Shown here: positions 62,951 to 64,000 of the stretch, in pieces
How the letters are laid out: each line of letters starts with the position of its first letter
How positions within the stretch are numbered: the first letter of the stretch is position 1
Position numbers and translations under genes: made by a program
Notes under the pieces: generated by a model
What the model saw: the letters and a program-made list of their open reading frames with translations, nothing else
Database searches by the model: none
Told to the model about the DNA's origin: nothing
Assembly: GCF_026153355.1 (NCBI RefSeq)
Contig: NZ_CP110636.1
Coordinates: 4,154,001 to 4,218,000, forward strand
Length of the DNA stretch: 64,000 bases
Reading direction: 5' to 3'
DNA from: Streptomyces endophytica
Lineage (GTDB): Bacteria > Actinomycetota > Actinomycetes > Streptomycetales > Streptomycetaceae

Positions 62951-64000
62951 GTGACGTCCCGTACTCCGCGCGACTCCCGGCTCCGACTCGTCCCCCGTCA
63001 ACCGGTTGCGGCCGCCCGCCGGGCGGTGACAACCCGGGCCAAGCGGCCGGCGCCCCGCCCGCCCGAGGGCACCCCGCCGCCCGCGGAACTGGCCCGCCAG
63101 GCCCGCGCCGTGCTGGCCGGCGCGGCCCGGCTCGCCCGCTGGGCCGACGGCTCCGGCGCGGCCGGGGGCACCGGCGGCGGTCTGCGGGCCGGCCCGGACG
63201 GCGCGCTGCCGGCCGCGGCGGTGGAACGCGCCGCGGACGCGCTGGCCCTGACGCCGCGGCAGGTGCGCACCGACTGGGACCTGGCCCGGCTCGCCGGACT
63301 CATCGAGCTGCACGACGGCCTGGTCCGCCCCGGCTGGCGGCTGCGCGCCTGGGACCGCGACGACACCGCCGTGCTGCGCGGCTGGGTCGCCCTCTTCGAC
63401 GCCTGGTCGCTGGCCCGCCCCGCCCCGGCCGGCGCCGCCCCGCGATCGTCGCCGAGGTCGTCGAGGCGCTGCCGCAGCTGCTCTCCCTGCTGCACCTGTC
63501 CGCCGGGCCGGTACGCCTGCCGGTCCTGCTGGACATGCTCGAACAGCGGGTCACCGAACTCCGCACGGAACGCTGCGAGGTCCCCTACGGACAGGACGCC
63601 CCGGACACCCCGGACGCCGCGCCCGCGCCCGGCGCCCCGCACCCGGCGCCCGACCCGGCCGACGACTCCGCGGGGGCGTCGCTGGCCGAACTCCTGGGCT
63701 GGGCGCTGGAGGCCCTGCTGACCGTCGGCGCGCTGGTCCCTCCGCACGGCGCCCGGGACGGGGCCTGCCACAGTGCGGACGACGCGGCCGAGGCACAACT
63801 CACCCCGTTGGGCAACTGGTCGGTGTGGGTCAAGCTGGAGCAGATCTGCGTGGCCGCGCAGAGCCCGGCCGGCAACATCGAGCAGTCCGCGGAGGCGATG
63901 CTGCGCGGCTGCGCCCGGCTGACCCCGGGGCCGGCCCGCGCCGAGTACCGCGCCTGGCTCGCCGCCCGCTCCGTCGGCGCGGCCGTCGAGGAACTGCTGA
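62951..64000 (+). CDS. conserved hypothetical protein, frameshifted and cut by the window end
   Basis: At least 350 residues are present; no stop occurs before the window ends. The GTG at 62951 begins a basic N-terminus (PRDSRLRLVPRQPVAAARRA). A block AGAARLARWADGSG near 60 and LTPRQVRTDWDLARLAGLIEL near 100 precede a break at the C4 run 63438-63441. After that come IVAEVVEALPQLLSLLHLS, LLGWALEALLTVGAL and LTPLGNWSVWVKLE. The order of blocks matches the gene at 17063, its apparent paralogue. No function is known to me. Confidence 0.7.

Noticed and set aside
10152..63441. Reading the twelve interrupted genes as true pseudogenes
   Set aside because: All are single-base losses, mainly in G/C runs, with no second lesion and full conservation on both sides, including core genes. 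Sequencing error explains them better.

Overview
The window is a high-GC actinobacterial chromosome segment, almost certainly Streptomyces. Support comes from the very strong G/C third-position bias, frequent GTG starts, ATGA/GTGA-coupled cistrons, leaderless promoters with TAnnnT boxes 6-7 nt before the start, and gene families typical of that genus (SufR-led suf operon, EI24 protein, LAETG wall protein, ectABCD, PhoP-type PHO boxes). No rRNA, tRNA, CRISPR array, phage or transposase was found.

Layout. 1-4.05 kb: amidohydrolase, heme A synthase (ctaA) and an ABC exporter pair. 4.2-10.9 kb: iron-sulfur assembly operon sufR-sufB-sufD-Rieske ferredoxin-sufC-sufS-sufU-DUF59, led by a SufR box. 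11-17 kb: SMR efflux protein, lysine genes dapD and dapA around an EI24 membrane protein, a 49-residue basic protein and a secreted nuclease. 17-23.7 kb: a hypothetical protein, a PhoX-type phosphatase behind a candidate PHO box, a methyltransferase, a luciferase-like flavoprotein, a tandem TerD protein and a GlsB/YeaQ protein. 23.8-31.8 kb: a probable oxidative hexuronate/aldarate pathway (uronate dehydrogenase, KDG dehydratase, ketoglutarate-semialdehyde dehydrogenase) with an IclR regulator whose gene overlaps a two-component system. 31.8-36.2 kb: small enzymes. 36.2-39.7 kb: ectABCD. 40.2-43.7 kb: amidohydrolase, BASS transporter, LAETG protein. 43.9-54.2 kb: a minus-strand cobalamin operon under a cobalamin riboswitch. 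54.3-58.8 kb: a three-gene EACC1 / caspase-TM-SBP-VWA / SBP-lipoprotein operon. 58.9-64 kb: PiT phosphate transporter behind a PHO box, class II aldolase, alpha/beta hydrolase and a truncated hypothetical gene.

The most interesting system is the 54.3-58.8 kb operon. A caspase-like protease is joined through one membrane segment to a solute-binding-like region and a von Willebrand A domain predicted to lie outside the cell. It is co-transcribed with an EACC1 conflict-system component and a separate solute-binding lipoprotein, with no transporter genes nearby.

A caution for every reader: twelve otherwise normal genes are each interrupted by one missing base, nearly all in short G/C runs (a thirteenth site is likely). 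This pattern points to uncorrected sequencing error, so these genes are annotated as full-length with a frameshift rather than as true pseudogenes.
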